Notes: generated by a model from the letters alone, not told the origin. Shown: positions 8,759-18,537, numbered from the stretch's first letter. The stretch is 64,000 bases of DNA from Phycisphaerales bacterium UBA3190 (GCA_002364005.1 DEXG01000023.1:90346-154345); one strand, 5' to 3'. Numbers and translations: made by a program.

Positions 8759-11700
8759 TTAAGTGGACTGCTTCCGGCGGAGCTTGCCGGCTAGACGGGA
8801 ACGAAGCGACGGCGAAGTTCGCTGTCGCGGTTCTGGGTTGTGCCCGAACACAAGCGAGTAGCCGGCGGGGACGACGATGAGGTTTAAGAACGTCGAGGTC
8901 AGCAGTCCCCCGAGCGTGACGATGGCCAGCGGCGCAAGCAGCTCGCTACCAGGCTCGCCAGCGGCGAGTGCGAGCGGAACCAGCCCGAGAGCAGCAGAGA
9001 TCGCAGTCATCAGGATTGGCACAAGCCGCTCCATCGACCCTTGAACGATCGCTTCACCCATCGGCACATCCTCGGCCTCCATGAGATGGTTGTAGTGATT
9101 GATAAGCAGGATGCCGTTACGCACCGCAATCCCAAACAGTGTGATGAATCCCACGAGACTTGCGATCGAGATCACCGGTGGAACATACCCGCCGCCGATA
9201 CCGACTAGTGCCAATGTATTGCTGATCGCTCCGGCACCTTCGGTCAGATAGATCGATGCGATACCGCCAATGAGCGCGAGCGGCATGTTGAGCATGACGA
9301 GGACAGCGGCTCGCATCGAGCCTGTAGAGATTTGGAGGAGCATGAGCATGATGAGTGCGACGGCCACACCAGCGACGAGGATCGTACGTGATGCGGACTG
9401 CTGCGCCTCGAACTGTCCGCCGTACGAAACTGTCATCCCGGCTTCTTGGACGATTGGATCAACACGTTCCTGCACTTGAGCGACGAGATCACCGAGGTTC
9501 GATCCTTCAGCGACATTGAGAGAAATGACCGCCTTCCGCTGAGCATTCTCGCGAGTGATTAAGTTACTCGAGCGCTCGGGTCCGATGTCAGCAACATCAC
9601 TAAGACGCACGGTTGCGCCGCCGCGTCCGCGAAGTAGTAGATCACGCACCTGCCGCACCGATTCTCGATCGGCGGCCGCGAGACGTACAACGATGTCATA
9701 CTGGCGGACGCCCTGATTGACGGTGTCGACAACCTCTCCGTATATCGCTTCACGGACCTGTTCGGCGGCATCCGCCGGGCTAAGACCAACTGCAGCCAAT
9801 TCCGCGTGGCGGTAGCGGATCGGGAGCGAAGTAATCATGACTTCACGATTGGCATTCACATCCCTGGCACCCGGGAGCGATTGTAACTCGCCTTCGATGG
9901 CTTTGGCGACACGACGAAGCTCTGATAGGTCCTCGCCGAATACATTGATCGCGACGGCGGCGGGAGTTCCCGAGAGGACATGGCTCAGGCGGTGCTCGAT
10001 CGGTTGGCCGACCATGGTCGTGATGCCTGGGATTGATGCGAGAATGCGGTCGATCTCATCACGCACCTCTACTCGTGAACGCCCTGCATCGACCGTGACC
10101 TCGACCTCCGAGTTACTGACCGGTTCGGCGTGTTCATCACGCTCGGCTCGTCCAGTGCGGCGTGACACCGACCGAACACCATCGATCTCGACGAGCTGCT
10201 TCTCCACCTCGGTCGCGAGCCGGTCGCTTTCGACAATCGATGTACCGGGAGGCGCGAGGAGAAACACGGTAAAAGTCCCTTCGTTGAAGGAGGGCAAAAA
10301 TGATGTGCCGAATGTGCTCGCCAGAAGCAACGCTGCGGCGGTGACCAGGCCCGCAGCTCCCAGTACCCATGCTCGGAACTGGATCGCGGATCGAAGAGCC
10401 GGCTCATACCCACGCTTGAGTACACGCACGAGAAAACCGTCACGATCTTCGTGTGTCCCGCCGAGCTTACCCTTGAGCAGGAAGCGGCACATCGCCGGGA
10501 CGACCGTGAGGGCGACCACAAGGGACGCGAGGATAGAAATCATGTAAGTCAGCGCGAGCGGCTGAAAGAATCGCCCCTCGAGCCCCTGAAGAAACAGGAG
10601 CGGCAGAAAGACCATCACAATGATCACTGTCGCAAAAACCATCGCGGGTCTGATCTCATTACTGGCGTCAAAAATCACCTCTGTAAATGGGCGACGATCG
10701 GATTCAACCATCGCACGGTTCTGTTTGAGGCGTCGAAAGACATTCTCTACATCAATGATCGCGTCATCGACCAGAACACCAATCGCGACAGTCAAGCCAC
10801 CGAGAGTCATTACATTGAGCCCAAGCTTCATCGCATCCATCATCAGCAGACCGACAGCGAGCGAAATTGGAATAGCCGTGAGCGTTATGAGCGTCGTTCG
10901 TAGATTCATTAGGAACAGCACAAGCACGACCAAAACGATGAGGATGGCTTCGCCTAGCACTTTGGTCACGTTATGGACCGCGCGATCGATGAAATGCGAC
11001 TGCCGAACCACGTCTCGATTCAGTACAATGCCCGCAGGGAGCGTTGGCTCTATTTGATCAAAGAGCGCATCGAGGTTGTCGGTAAGGGCGAGGGTGTTGG
11101 TGCCGGGCGATTTCTGGATCGACAAGATGACTGCCGGATTGCCACCTTCTGAGGCAGTGCCTCGTTTGAGCGCCGGACCCAGACGAACATCGGCAACCTG
11201 CCCAATCGTTACGGCTACACCTTCGTGGTACTTGATGACCGAGTTGGCGATGTCTTCCGACCCCGTCACTCGGCTCTGCTGACGAATCGGAATCTCGAAG
11301 TTATCGACATTGACGAGATAGCCGCCGCTTGCGGTACTATGCGCCCCGCCTGCGGCTTCAACCACATCAGTAATTGTGAGGTCGTAGAGACGTAGTCGCT
11401 CTTGGTTGACATTGACCTGATACTCCGGTAACTCGCCACCGATTGCGACCGCTTGGGCTACACCGGGTACGGAGAGAATCTTGTTCCGAAGATCGAAGTC
11501 GGCATAGGATCGGAGTTCCATCGGATCGACGGATCCATCTGGAGAAGAGAGTGAGACGAGCATGATCTCGCCGGCGATTGATGTAATCGGGGTTATGAAC
11601 GGCTCAACCTCGTCGGGGAGGTTTTCTCTTGCGGTAACGAGCCGCTCTGCCACGAGTTGCCGTGCGTCGTATAGATCGGTCCCCCAGTCCAAATCAACCC

Positions 11701-11980
11701 ACACGATGCCGAGGCCGATGGCGCTGGCGCTGCGGACACGTCTGACACCTGTCATGCCATTCACAGCAGACTCGATGGGAAAAGTAACATACTGCTCGAC
11801 CTCGTCGGCGGCGAGCCCGCCTGACTCGGCCATGATGGTCACGGTTGGTGCATTGAGCTCCGGGAATACATCCACGCTCATACGCGGGAGCCGGTAGCCG
11901 GCGTACCCGACAACCATAACGGCAGCGATGAGAACAAGCGATGAGTACTGGAGCGAGAATCGGATGACTGCTTTCAACAT
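8759..11980 (-). CDS. Heavy-metal efflux RND transporter (CzcA/CusA family)
   Basis: 1073 aa, normal for the family. The N-terminal helix is followed by FPELNAPTVTIMAESGGLAADEVEQ-type porter sequence. The second-helix-bundle segment has GVLVDDAIIDVENVFRRL, the equivalent of the HME-RND proton-relay region. A second porter repeat and C-terminal helices follow. It is the proton-driven inner-membrane pump of a tripartite CBA system exporting metal from periplasm or cytoplasm. The exact metal cannot be assigned from sequence by eye. The adaptor ends 3 bp upstream and the TolC gene lies further upstream in the same operon. Confidence 0.93.
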   Translation of the reverse strand: MLKAVIRFSLQYSSLVLIAAVMVVGYAGYRLPRMSVDVFPELNAPTVTIMAESGGLAADEVEQYVTFPIESAVNGMTGVRRVRSASAIGLGIVWVDLDWGTDLYDARQLVAERLVTARENLPDEVEPFITPITSIAGEIMLVSLSSPDGSVDPMELRSYADFDLRNKILSVPGVAQAVAIGGELPEYQVNVNQERLRLYDLTITDVVEAAGGAHSTASGGYLVNVDNFEIPIRQQSRVTGSEDIANSVIKYHEGVAVTIGQVADVRLGPALKRGTASEGGNPAVILSIQKSPGTNTLALTDNLDALFDQIEPTLPAGIVLNRDVVRQSHFIDRAVHNVTKVLGEAILIVLVVLVLFLMNLRTTLITLTAIPISLAVGLLMMDAMKLGLNVMTLGGLTVAIGVLVDDAIIDVENVFRRLKQNRAMVESDRRPFTEVIFDASNEIRPAMVFATVIIVMVFLPLLFLQGLEGRFFQPLALTYMISILASLVVALTVVPAMCRFLLKGKLGGTHEDRDGFLVRVLKRGYEPALRSAIQFRAWVLGAAGLVTAAALLLASTFGTSFLPSFNEGTFTVFLLAPPGTSIVESDRLATEVEKQLVEIDGVRSVSRRTGRAERDEHAEPVSNSEVEVTVDAGRSRVEVRDEIDRILASIPGITTMVGQPIEHRLSHVLSGTPAAVAINVFGEDLSELRRVAKAIEGELQSLPGARDVNANREVMITSLPIRYRHAELAAVGLSPADAAEQVREAIYGEVVDTVNQGVRQYDIVVRLAAADRESVRQVRDLLLRGRGGATVRLSDVADIGPERSSNLITRENAQRKAVISLNVAEGSNLGDLVAQVQERVDPIVQEAGMTVSYGGQFEAQQSASRTILVAGVAVALIMLMLLQISTGSMRAAVLVMLNMPLALIGGIASIYLTEGAGAISNTLALVGIGGGYVPPVISIASLVGFITLFGIAVRNGILLINHYNHLMEAEDVPMGEAIVQGSMERLVPILMTAISAALGLVPLALAAGEPGSELLAPLAIVTLGGLLTSTFLNLIVVPAGYSLVFGHNPEPRQRTSPSLRSRLAGKLRRKQST

Positions 11981-11983
11981 GAC

Positions 11984-13453
11984 TTAATCCTCCCCTTCGT
12001 GGAAGGTGCCGTCGGAGTGGAAGTGGCCACCCTTCTGGATCGATCCGCTGGTCGCGAGCATAAGTTGGAAAGCCCCGTCAAGGACTACCTCGTCGCCGTC
12101 ACGAACCCCGCTGAGCAGCACGACCCACCGGCCGTCATCTTTACCGAGGTCCGCTTCCATGCGAATCGCTTCATTGGGATTGTCGGGAGCCCGACGGAAG
12201 ATCACTGGTGAGAGACCATCACGCTGTACGGCAGCAAGTGGAATTGAAACCTCGGGAGAGGCCGTGGCATCGGTCACAATCTCAAGCTGAGCCGAGACGC
12301 CCGGGCGTGCCCAAGAACTGAGTTCGTCGGGGACAACGAAGAGCTCAAGCGTGCGATCGTTGGGATCACCGGCAAGCCCGAGGGTGAGCGCGCCATTCAT
12401 CGTGTCTTGCAACGGCACTGCTCGACCAACGGCGGTAGGCGTCGGGGGAACGATCCGAGCGAGCAGGCCGTCCTTGAGCACGCCAAGATCACTCTGTAGA
12501 CCAGATGCCCGGAAACGGAGCCGGTCAGGCTGCACCACCGTCATCACAGGCGTTTTCTCATCGGCCCATGATCCGTTTGTCAGGCCCAACGCCTCCACGA
12601 CACCCGCCTCGGTCGCGACGACCTCAATCGTGTTAACTGCAGCCCACCTGGGTTCAGTCCCGTGGTCTGTTTCGACTGTGGAAGCAAGTTGCTCTCGATC
12701 GAGCGAGACGATTGCTGATGCCGAATCCAGCAGGTAGTTCAGTCGAGCCGCTGAAGCCCGAAGATCCGCCTCGGTTTGCTGACGATTGGCGTGCAGTTCA
12801 GCTTTCTTCTCCTGCACGCTTGCAAGCTCTGCCCTGTTGCTCGCGACCGCCGCTCTCGCCTGGGCGAGTTCGTCTATACGGCCGCCACCCATCTCGCGCA
12901 CGCTTCTTAGCTGGTCGACACGCTCGTTCCATACAGCAACACTCTCATGGAGACTCTCTTCGTGCTGTTCGTGTGCCGCAAGGAGCGGCTCAAATGTTTC
13001 GAGCCGCGCACCAAACCTCTGGATTTGTGCTTCCGCATCGGCGAGTTGCTGCTGCATATCGCGCCACGACGGAGAGTCGATGCGGTAGAGTACATCCCCA
13101 GCTTCCACTCGTTGGAACTGCTCTGCGAGCAGTTCGACGCGGCCCGGGACTGCCGTGCGGTACTCTCGGCGCGCTGTAGGCAGATACTCGAAACGCCCTG
13201 GCACGCGGAGGGTCTGCTCGATCCGCCGACGTTCGACCTTGACAAAGCTGATACCAAGATTCGACCGTACTGCGGAAGGAATAGCGACGCGGTCGGTACC
13301 GGTTGCCATGGCCTCGGTTTCTGACGAGTGGTCGTGCCCGTCGTCCTCGCCGTGCTCGACAACTCTTTGCTCGATGGATTCTGATCGATCGCAGGACACG
13401 AGGAACAAGGCGGCGATCGAGAACACTACTAAAGCGATCATAGTCCGGATCAT
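11984..13453 (-). CDS. RND periplasmic adaptor lipoprotein (CzcB/HlyD family)
   Basis: 489 aa. Lipoprotein signal (lipobox LVSC, about 18-21). A short His/Asp-rich patch (about 35-45) is followed by a barrel-sandwich segment (VPGRVELLAEQFQRVEAGDVLYRIDSPS), then a long coiled-coil hairpin (about 130-250). Beta-barrel and membrane-proximal domains complete the membrane-fusion-protein layout. It couples the RND pump to the TolC channel. The start overlaps the stop of the thioredoxin-like gene by 4 bp (ATGA), so expression is coupled. Confidence 0.9.
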   Translation of the reverse strand: MIRTMIALVVFSIAALFLVSCDRSESIEQRVVEHGEDDGHDHSSETEAMATGTDRVAIPSAVRSNLGISFVKVERRRIEQTLRVPGRFEYLPTARREYRTAVPGRVELLAEQFQRVEAGDVLYRIDSPSWRDMQQQLADAEAQIQRFGARLETFEPLLAAHEQHEESLHESVAVWNERVDQLRSVREMGGGRIDELAQARAAVASNRAELASVQEKKAELHANRQQTEADLRASAARLNYLLDSASAIVSLDREQLASTVETDHGTEPRWAAVNTIEVVATEAGVVEALGLTNGSWADEKTPVMTVVQPDRLRFRASGLQSDLGVLKDGLLARIVPPTPTAVGRAVPLQDTMNGALTLGLAGDPNDRTLELFVVPDELSSWARPGVSAQLEIVTDATASPEVSIPLAAVQRDGLSPVIFRRAPDNPNEAIRMEADLGKDDGRWVVLLSGVRDGDEVVLDGAFQLMLATSGSIQKGGHFHSDGTFHEGED

Positions 13454-13938
13454 CCCTCACCCCCTTCACCATCCGCGACCTGCGCGAATGCTTCTTGGAG
13501 GCGATCGACGAGATCACTCACCGAAGGCACGCCATCGGGTCCTTCATACATACGGCAGCCCATCGAAGGAGTCTTCGGTGCTTCCGTGCCGAACAGGTCG
13601 GATTCATTCACTAGAACCGTCGGAGCGGGATATCCGCGGCGGAGGTCCGATGAATCCAAAGACTGCTGATCGATCTGCACAAGATCCAAGTCTCGACCGA
13701 CTACTCTGATCGCCTGCTCGAGCCTCTCTTTCATGAGTGGTGTGAGCGGGCAGCCTTCGAATCCGAGAAGTGTGATTGACATGGCTGTATCTCTATCGCT
13801 AGGAATAATGTTTGCTGGAATTTGACTGTTTGTGGTCACATGAAGCTGTCGTTGATCCGTTGCCCCTGTGCAGGCGGCCAGTGTCAGCGGCAGAAGTGCT
13901 GCTAGAACGATCGCGTTCGTCTGTTCCAAATATTTCAT
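13450..13938 (-). CDS. Thioredoxin-like lipoprotein inserted in the efflux operon
   Basis: 162 aa. N-terminal signal with lipobox LAAC (about 19-22). The core has a thioredoxin-fold pattern with ITLLGFEGCPLTPLM, carrying a single Cys rather than CxxC, and the cis-Pro region GYPAPTVLVNESDLFG. A further Cys sits at SMGCRMYEG. Proteins with this pattern often accompany mercury or other metal-resistance genes. It may act as a periplasmic thiol carrier of metal. ATGA overlaps on both sides place it firmly in the CBA operon. Confidence 0.75.
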   Translation of the reverse strand: MKYLEQTNAIVLAALLPLTLAACTGATDQRQLHVTTNSQIPANIIPSDRDTAMSITLLGFEGCPLTPLMKERLEQAIRVVGRDLDLVQIDQQSLDSSDLRRGYPAPTVLVNESDLFGTEAPKTPSMGCRMYEGPDGVPSVSDLVDRLQEAFAQVADGEGGEG

Positions 13939-15419
13939 GGGGATGCCTCCTCGGCTGGCGTGTCGCCTCGCGCCGCGGTGTATGGTGTGTTTGTTTTTGT
14001 CGTGTCATATTCGGTCGCTGGCTCGATAGGCGCGGGAGGTTTCGGCTGATCCGGCCCGAGCAGTCTCATACGCTCGATTTCAGCATTCAATTCGGCTAGG
14101 CGCAAATCAAGCAGCTGGCTCTTGACCTCGAAGCGACGCGATACCGTCTCCAGCAGAATCAGCGTGTCAACTTCGCCGAAATCGATGAGCTTTTCAACTT
14201 CCCTCGACTGTTCCTCAAGCATCGGGACCAACTGCGTTTCGAACGCTTCGAGTTGGGTGCCAGCTGCAATAATCGCTGCATTCGTTGTGGCAAGCTCACG
14301 TGTGAGTTGCTCGAAGGTGATTTCCGCTGCGGCGCGAGCAACTTCGCGCTGTGCTCTCGCTTCAGCAATTCCAGCTCGGTTTGCAATAAGAATCGGAATC
14401 GGAAGTGATAAGCCAAGCAGAAGGCGGTCGTCGTTGTCTTCGCTGCCGTATCCACTGCCGATCGTGATATCCGGGTACTGCTTGCGGATCTCCAGGCGGA
14501 GTGTTTCCTCTGCGGTTTGGTACTCTGCACGACGCACCGCGAGCGATGTATTCGCCTCAATAAGCCGATGCAACTCGTCCGTGAACGACACTGACTCGCT
14601 GGGTGAGAGCGAGGGGATGAGCTCAATGTCAATTGATGGCGGTAAGCCAAGCAACCCAAGCAGATCAACTCGGGCTTGGGACGCCGCAAACTCAGCCTGA
14701 GCAAGTCTGCCGCGAGTCTGCACGAGTTCGGCACGTATGAGCCGGGCCTCGATACGGGTAAGTTCGCCGGCCTCTTCGAGCCTGTCGGTGATGGATCCGA
14801 TCCTCTCGACCTGCCCGATTACGTCGCTCAGCAGACGAACGCGTTCATCGGCTACCGTCCACTCGGCCCACGCCGATCTGACACGAGCACGCATGGTCCA
14901 CTCCGCGTCCACGATGCGCCTTAGCTCGGCCTCGTAGGAAGCTCCGGCGCGATCTTTGGCCACGCCCAACCGTCCGGATATCGGAACTGTGAAGCTGAGT
15001 GCTAGGCCATACTCGAACGGCCCCGAAGGCGACAAGATCTCAGCACCGTCGAAGCCGAACTCTGGGTCTTCCCATAGCCCCGCGGTTTCGTAGTCGGCGA
15101 GCGCAACGCCTGCCGCAAGCCTTGCCAATCGGAGATCGGCGTTGTAGAACAACGCGAGGACTTCACCCTCCGCCGATGACAAACCATCGGTTGGATCAAA
15201 GTTATCTGGCGTATCGCCACCAGATTCGTCCAGGCGGTTGAGGAATGCGTCGATCGAATCTGCGGCGTCTAGCCGGCTCTCAATTGTGTCTCGATGTGAT
15301 GTGAGGTCGAGCGGTGCTCGCTCGTAGCTTTGGCAGCCGCCGAGCAATCCACCGGCCGCCGCCGCGGCGATGCCGGGCCAAGCCACCCGCCTCAAGAGCG
15401 GGGTTGTTGAGATGTCCAT
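13935..15419 (-). CDS. TolC-family outer-membrane efflux protein (CzcC-like)
   Basis: 494 aa. Lipoprotein signal LLGGC (about 25-29). Two repeated long helical domains of the outer-membrane efflux family (e.g. LRLARLAAGVALADYETAGLWEDPEFGFD and a second LTRELATTNAAIIAAGTQLEAF region) fit CzcC/CusC channels. A Pro/Thr-rich tail ends the protein. First structural gene of the efflux operon, with a 4-bp overlap with the next gene. Confidence 0.9.
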   Translation of the reverse strand: MDISTTPLLRRVAWPGIAAAAAGGLLGGCQSYERAPLDLTSHRDTIESRLDAADSIDAFLNRLDESGGDTPDNFDPTDGLSSAEGEVLALFYNADLRLARLAAGVALADYETAGLWEDPEFGFDGAEILSPSGPFEYGLALSFTVPISGRLGVAKDRAGASYEAELRRIVDAEWTMRARVRSAWAEWTVADERVRLLSDVIGQVERIGSITDRLEEAGELTRIEARLIRAELVQTRGRLAQAEFAASQARVDLLGLLGLPPSIDIELIPSLSPSESVSFTDELHRLIEANTSLAVRRAEYQTAEETLRLEIRKQYPDITIGSGYGSEDNDDRLLLGLSLPIPILIANRAGIAEARAQREVARAAAEITFEQLTRELATTNAAIIAAGTQLEAFETQLVPMLEEQSREVEKLIDFGEVDTLILLETVSRRFEVKSQLLDLRLAELNAEIERMRLLGPDQPKPPAPIEPATEYDTTKTNTPYTAARGDTPAEEASP

Positions 15420-15503
15420 AAATTTAATTTCCTATCTGAGTGAACGACAAACCGCCCAATGCAGCTGGAGCTGCTCAGGGCACGATTTGGACTCAGACAG
15501 GAT

Positions 15504-15932
15504 TTAGAGAATCAAACGAGTAGTTGATACGATTGCAAGCCGCTGGGCACCACCTGGATCGAACCACTGCGGAATGCCCGGTGGACCGGTCCAAGACAGA
15601 CCGTGCCCAAGTTCAGTGACAATCCAAGTTGGGGTTGGATGAACAGCATTCGTCTGCATCGAACCAATTTCTACTCTCGGAAGGCTGAGAAGCTCGACCA
15701 ACTCGATTTCGATATCAATACAGGCACAATCCTCGCCGTGCTGATCAGCTGGCATCGGTCCAGGCAAGCCTTCTGCATGTCCGCAAGCAAGCTCGCACAA
15801 TGCAAGCATCTCAGATGGCTGATGCTCGTGGCCGCCACCCAGACATAAAACGACTGCACCACCCAGACCTCCGTAGATAGCCTGAAAGCCGATGATCATG
15901 ATCAAGAAGATGGAGAGCGAACGGTTATGCAC
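15504..15932 (-). CDS. Small Cys/His-rich exported protein ahead of efflux operon
   Basis: About 142 aa from the GTG at 15932. A TTG at 15998 gives a longer version and the start is uncertain. A hydrophobic segment at the N-terminus (about 5-32) acts as signal or anchor. It is followed by Cys and His residues (HEH, CELACGH, CACID). The remainder is not recognised. It lies about 85 bp upstream of the TolC gene on the same strand. A protein of similar design sits in the same place in element B (36062-36496), so it may be a metal-binding accessory or sensor of the pump. Confidence 0.6.
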   Translation of the reverse strand: MHNRSLSIFLIMIIGFQAIYGGLGGAVVLCLGGGHEHQPSEMLALCELACGHAEGLPGPMPADQHGEDCACIDIEIELVELLSLPRVEIGSMQTNAVHPTPTWIVTELGHGLSWTGPPGIPQWFDPGGAQRLAIVSTTRLIL

Positions 15933-16032
15933 GATACGAGTATACCTCGGCAATGGCGATGGGGTTGCTTGAGAGTCAGATGCTGAAGTGCAATTCAATT
16001 GCCACGGTTTCCCGTCTACCGGAGCTTCAGGT

Positions 16033-16200
16033 CAAACTGTCTTTGACGATGCGCTCTCTTCCTGATGTAGTGCAAAACCCCACAACAAAGCCCGCATTCG
16101 AGATCTCGGACCATGCGATCGCACCCAAGGCCTTGTCGCGGATCGAGTTGGGACGACCTGGGATCAATCGGCGCGAACCAACATTCAGCGTTTGCCTTAG
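16033..16200 (+). repeat. Right (P-type) arm of element A
   Basis: The segment from CAAACTGTC to the core is strongly similar to 39526-39693, with long identical runs such as GATCGAGTTGGGACGACCTG. It carries one TGTAGTGC site at 16066-16073, exactly 127 nt before the core, the same distance as in the other copy. Inferred right attachment arm. Confidence 0.8.
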
Positions 16201-16245
16201 TTCCCAAGCTGAATGTCGTCGGTTCGATCCCGATCACCCGCTTTC
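16201..16245 (+). repeat. att core copy 2 (junction of elements A and B)
   Basis: The same 45 bp as the tRNA-Gly 3' part. The sequence before it does not complete a tRNA, so this is a duplicated half-tRNA and not a gene. It marks the A/B junction. Confidence 0.92.
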
Positions 16246-16353
16246 GTAAGCTTCTCGCATGCAAGTGTTTATGAGGGCTCCGTTTTTTTGCACAACACCC
16301 GTTCTGCACTACAAATGATCCTTTGTAGTGCAGAATCATCCAAATTGCAGTGC
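16246..16353 (+). promoter_or_regulatory. Left (P'-type) arm of element B
   Basis: A diverged hairpin with a run of seven T (16283-16289) is followed by GCACAAC (16290), GCACTACA (16306), TGTAGTGC (16324) and TGCAGTGC (16346). The layout matches 8072-8178 and 39739-39846, but two of the four sites carry a base change. It is the most diverged of the three arms. Confidence 0.65.
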
Positions 16354-16397
16354 TTGTCTTTGCGAGCGGATAATGGTTAAAGACCGTTCTCGATTTG

Positions 16398-17174
16398 TCA
16401 TATCGACAGAATCAACAGCATGACAGCGGCCATCGCGGCCATGGTCAGATCCTCGACGAGCGTGATCTTGGTCATAGGCAGGTTTAGCGCCGTGCCCAGG
16501 CAGGCGCAGCGGACAGCTCGCTTGTCGAGCAGCGCCTTGAGCACGCCGGCAGCTCCCACGAGCATCAAGACGAGTGTCACCGCGTTGGTCACGACGGGCA
16601 CCCACGTGAGCAGATAGGCAACACCGAGCGCCAGTTCTACGAAGGGGTACGCCCAGCCCCAGGCGGGGATCTTGCGGGCGATGAGGTCGTAGCCGCGGTA
16701 GGCGGAGACGAAGCCGGACGGATCTAGGAGCTTGAAGAACGAGAAGACGATGAAGAAGCCGGCCATGAATTGCCGCATGAGGGGGTCGGCGGACCAGTCG
16801 CCGGTGCTAACGGCGACGAGCAGCGTGACGCCAGCGATGAAGCCCACGATCAAGAAGAGTGGGTAGAGGCTTCCCTTCGGTTGCTCTTGAGCCGTCGCGT
16901 GATGCTGATGAGTCGACGGATCGAGAGCGGCGGTTGCTGGTTCTGCCATTTCCACAGATGTCAGCGTGTAGTCGCCGGCTGTGGCAACGTCGTCTCTCAG
17001 CATGTTATCATCGGGCAGCGGGCTACCCGAACTGACGGCCTTACCCTCGTGCGGCGTCACATCGACGGAATCGATGCCGTCGAGCTTGAGCAGAGCGGTG
17101 TTGATTTTGCTCGCGCATCCGCCGCAGTGCATACCAGTGATGTTCAGTGTGGCTAAGCGTTTGTCAGTCGTCAT
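16398..17174 (-). CDS. HMA-domain protein fused to DoxX/MauE-like membrane domain
   Basis: 258 aa from ATG 17174, overlapping the permease stop. A longer ATG at 17228 lies inside the permease gene. The N-terminal heavy-metal-associated domain (about 5-65) has the metal-binding loop GMHCGGCASKI. A His-rich linker and about five transmembrane helices of a DoxX/MauE-like module follow, with a CAC pair near the C-terminus (RAVRCACLG). It probably moves or senses Cu+ or Hg2+ at the cytoplasmic membrane. It lies first inside element B next to the att site, downstream of the permease. Confidence 0.8.
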   Translation of the reverse strand: MTTDKRLATLNITGMHCGGCASKINTALLKLDGIDSVDVTPHEGKAVSSGSPLPDDNMLRDDVATAGDYTLTSVEMAEPATAALDPSTHQHHATAQEQPKGSLYPLFLIVGFIAGVTLLVAVSTGDWSADPLMRQFMAGFFIVFSFFKLLDPSGFVSAYRGYDLIARKIPAWGWAYPFVELALGVAYLLTWVPVVTNAVTLVLMLVGAAGVLKALLDKRAVRCACLGTALNLPMTKITLVEDLTMAAMAAVMLLILSI

Positions 17175-18537
17175 CAGGTTCTCTACTGTCGTTGTACTTT
17201 CGTGCGATGAAGATTGCTTCGAGCCCAAAAATCAGAGCCATCGATCCGAGGCCCACGCCGACGATGAGCGGGTCGGTCGTGAGCTTGAGATACAGGAACG
17301 CCCCGAGCACGACAGCGTCGAGGACGAGAGCTATTAGCAGCACCCATGCCTTAGCGTTGAGCTCTGTGCGCAGGTACTTGAACACGCCCCAGTGGATCGC
17401 CATATCCATCACGATGTAAAAGATCGCGCCAAGGGAAGCGATTCGGCCAAGGTCGAAGAAGATCGTCAGCGCAAGGGCGATGACGGCGGTGTAGACGAGC
17501 GTGTGCTTTTGGATCCGCCCGGGCATCCCGAAGTGACGGTGCGGGACGAGGTCCATGTCGGTGAGCATCGCGAGCATGCGAGAGACGGCAAACATGCTGG
17601 CGATGATGCCGGAGATGGTCGCGATGATGGCGAGGCCGATGGTCAGCCACTCGCCCCACTGGCCAACCGCCGGGCGTGCGGCCTCGGCAAGCGACGAGTC
17701 GCGCGCGGCGATGATCTCGTCAACGCTGAGATTGCCGGCAACAGCGAGGGTCACGAGCAGGTAGAGCCCGGTGCAGATGAGCAGGCTGTAGATGATGGAG
17801 CGGCCGACGTTCTTCTTGGGCTCCTTGATCTCATCGCCGCTGTTGGTGATGGTCGTGAAACCCTTGTACGCGAGGATTGACAGCGCGACTGCAGCGAGAA
17901 AGCCCGTGATGCCACCCTGGGCATCGGATGACGCGCTGTTGCCTGTGAGCGTGTCGAAGGAGAGACCCGACACCCAGAGGCCGATGCCGGCAAAGATGCC
18001 GATACCCACGATCTTAATGATCGAGGTGACCTTGCTCAGCCCGCCGATGACCTGATTACCAAGCAGGTTGACAACGAACGCAACGACGATCAAGCCGACG
18101 CCGAGCGCGGGCACGAGCCATGAGTCCGATCCCTCGCCAAAGATCCGCATTGTGTAGGTGCCGAAGGTCCGGGCAACGAGGCTTTCGTTGATGACCATCG
18201 AGAAGTACATGAGAAGCGAGCACCCGGCGGTGATGATACCTGGCCCGTAGCTCTTCTTGAGGATCATCGCGATGCCGCCGGCGGACGGATACTCATTGCA
18301 CACCTTGACATACGAATACGCGCTGAATGCAACGACGAGGGCTGCGGCGATGAACGCGACCGGGAAGAGGCCGCCAGCAAGTTCGGCGACCTGGCCGGTG
18401 AGGGCGAAGATGCCCGCACCGATCATGACGCCGGTGCCCATCGCGATCGAACCGGTCAGGGTCAGGCTGCCCTTCTCGTAGTCGGCCCCGTGCTTGTGAC
18501 CTTCATTCCGGCCATCGCCTTGATCATTCTCAGTCAT
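17164..18537 (-). CDS. APC-superfamily amino-acid permease
   Basis: 457 aa with about twelve helices. The first helix has GTGVMIGAGIFALTGQVAELAG, the APC substrate and sodium-site signature. Mid-protein segment GFLAAVALSILAYKGFTTITNSGDEIKEPKKNVGRSI is typical of helix 6 and the following loop. The N-terminal 20 residues are hydrophilic with His. The substrate is unknown; a link to metal stress, such as uptake of a thiol or His-type ligand, is only inference. The start overlaps the ion-channel stop by 4 bp. Confidence 0.88.
   Translation of the reverse strand: MTENDQGDGRNEGHKHGADYEKGSLTLTGSIAMGTGVMIGAGIFALTGQVAELAGGLFPVAFIAAALVVAFSAYSYVKVCNEYPSAGGIAMILKKSYGPGIITAGCSLLMYFSMVINESLVARTFGTYTMRIFGEGSDSWLVPALGVGLIVVAFVVNLLGNQVIGGLSKVTSIIKIVGIGIFAGIGLWVSGLSFDTLTGNSASSDAQGGITGFLAAVALSILAYKGFTTITNSGDEIKEPKKNVGRSIIYSLLICTGLYLLVTLAVAGNLSVDEIIAARDSSLAEAARPAVGQWGEWLTIGLAIIATISGIIASMFAVSRMLAMLTDMDLVPHRHFGMPGRIQKHTLVYTAVIALALTIFFDLGRIASLGAIFYIVMDMAIHWGVFKYLRTELNAKAWVLLIALVLDAVVLGAFLYLKLTTDPLIVGVGLGSMALIFGLEAIFIARKYNDSREPDDD

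Noticed and set aside
10451..11057. Several plus-strand ORFs within the RND pump
   Set aside because: Antisense shadows of a conserved full-length transporter.
8224..15932. Element A as a transposon
   Set aside because: No terminal inverted repeats or transposase; its ends coincide with the tRNA-derived direct repeats.
16201..16245. Second and third tRNA-Gly genes at 16201 and 39694
   Set aside because: Only the 3' part is present; no acceptor 5' strand, D-arm or anticodon 5' stem precedes them. They are att copies.
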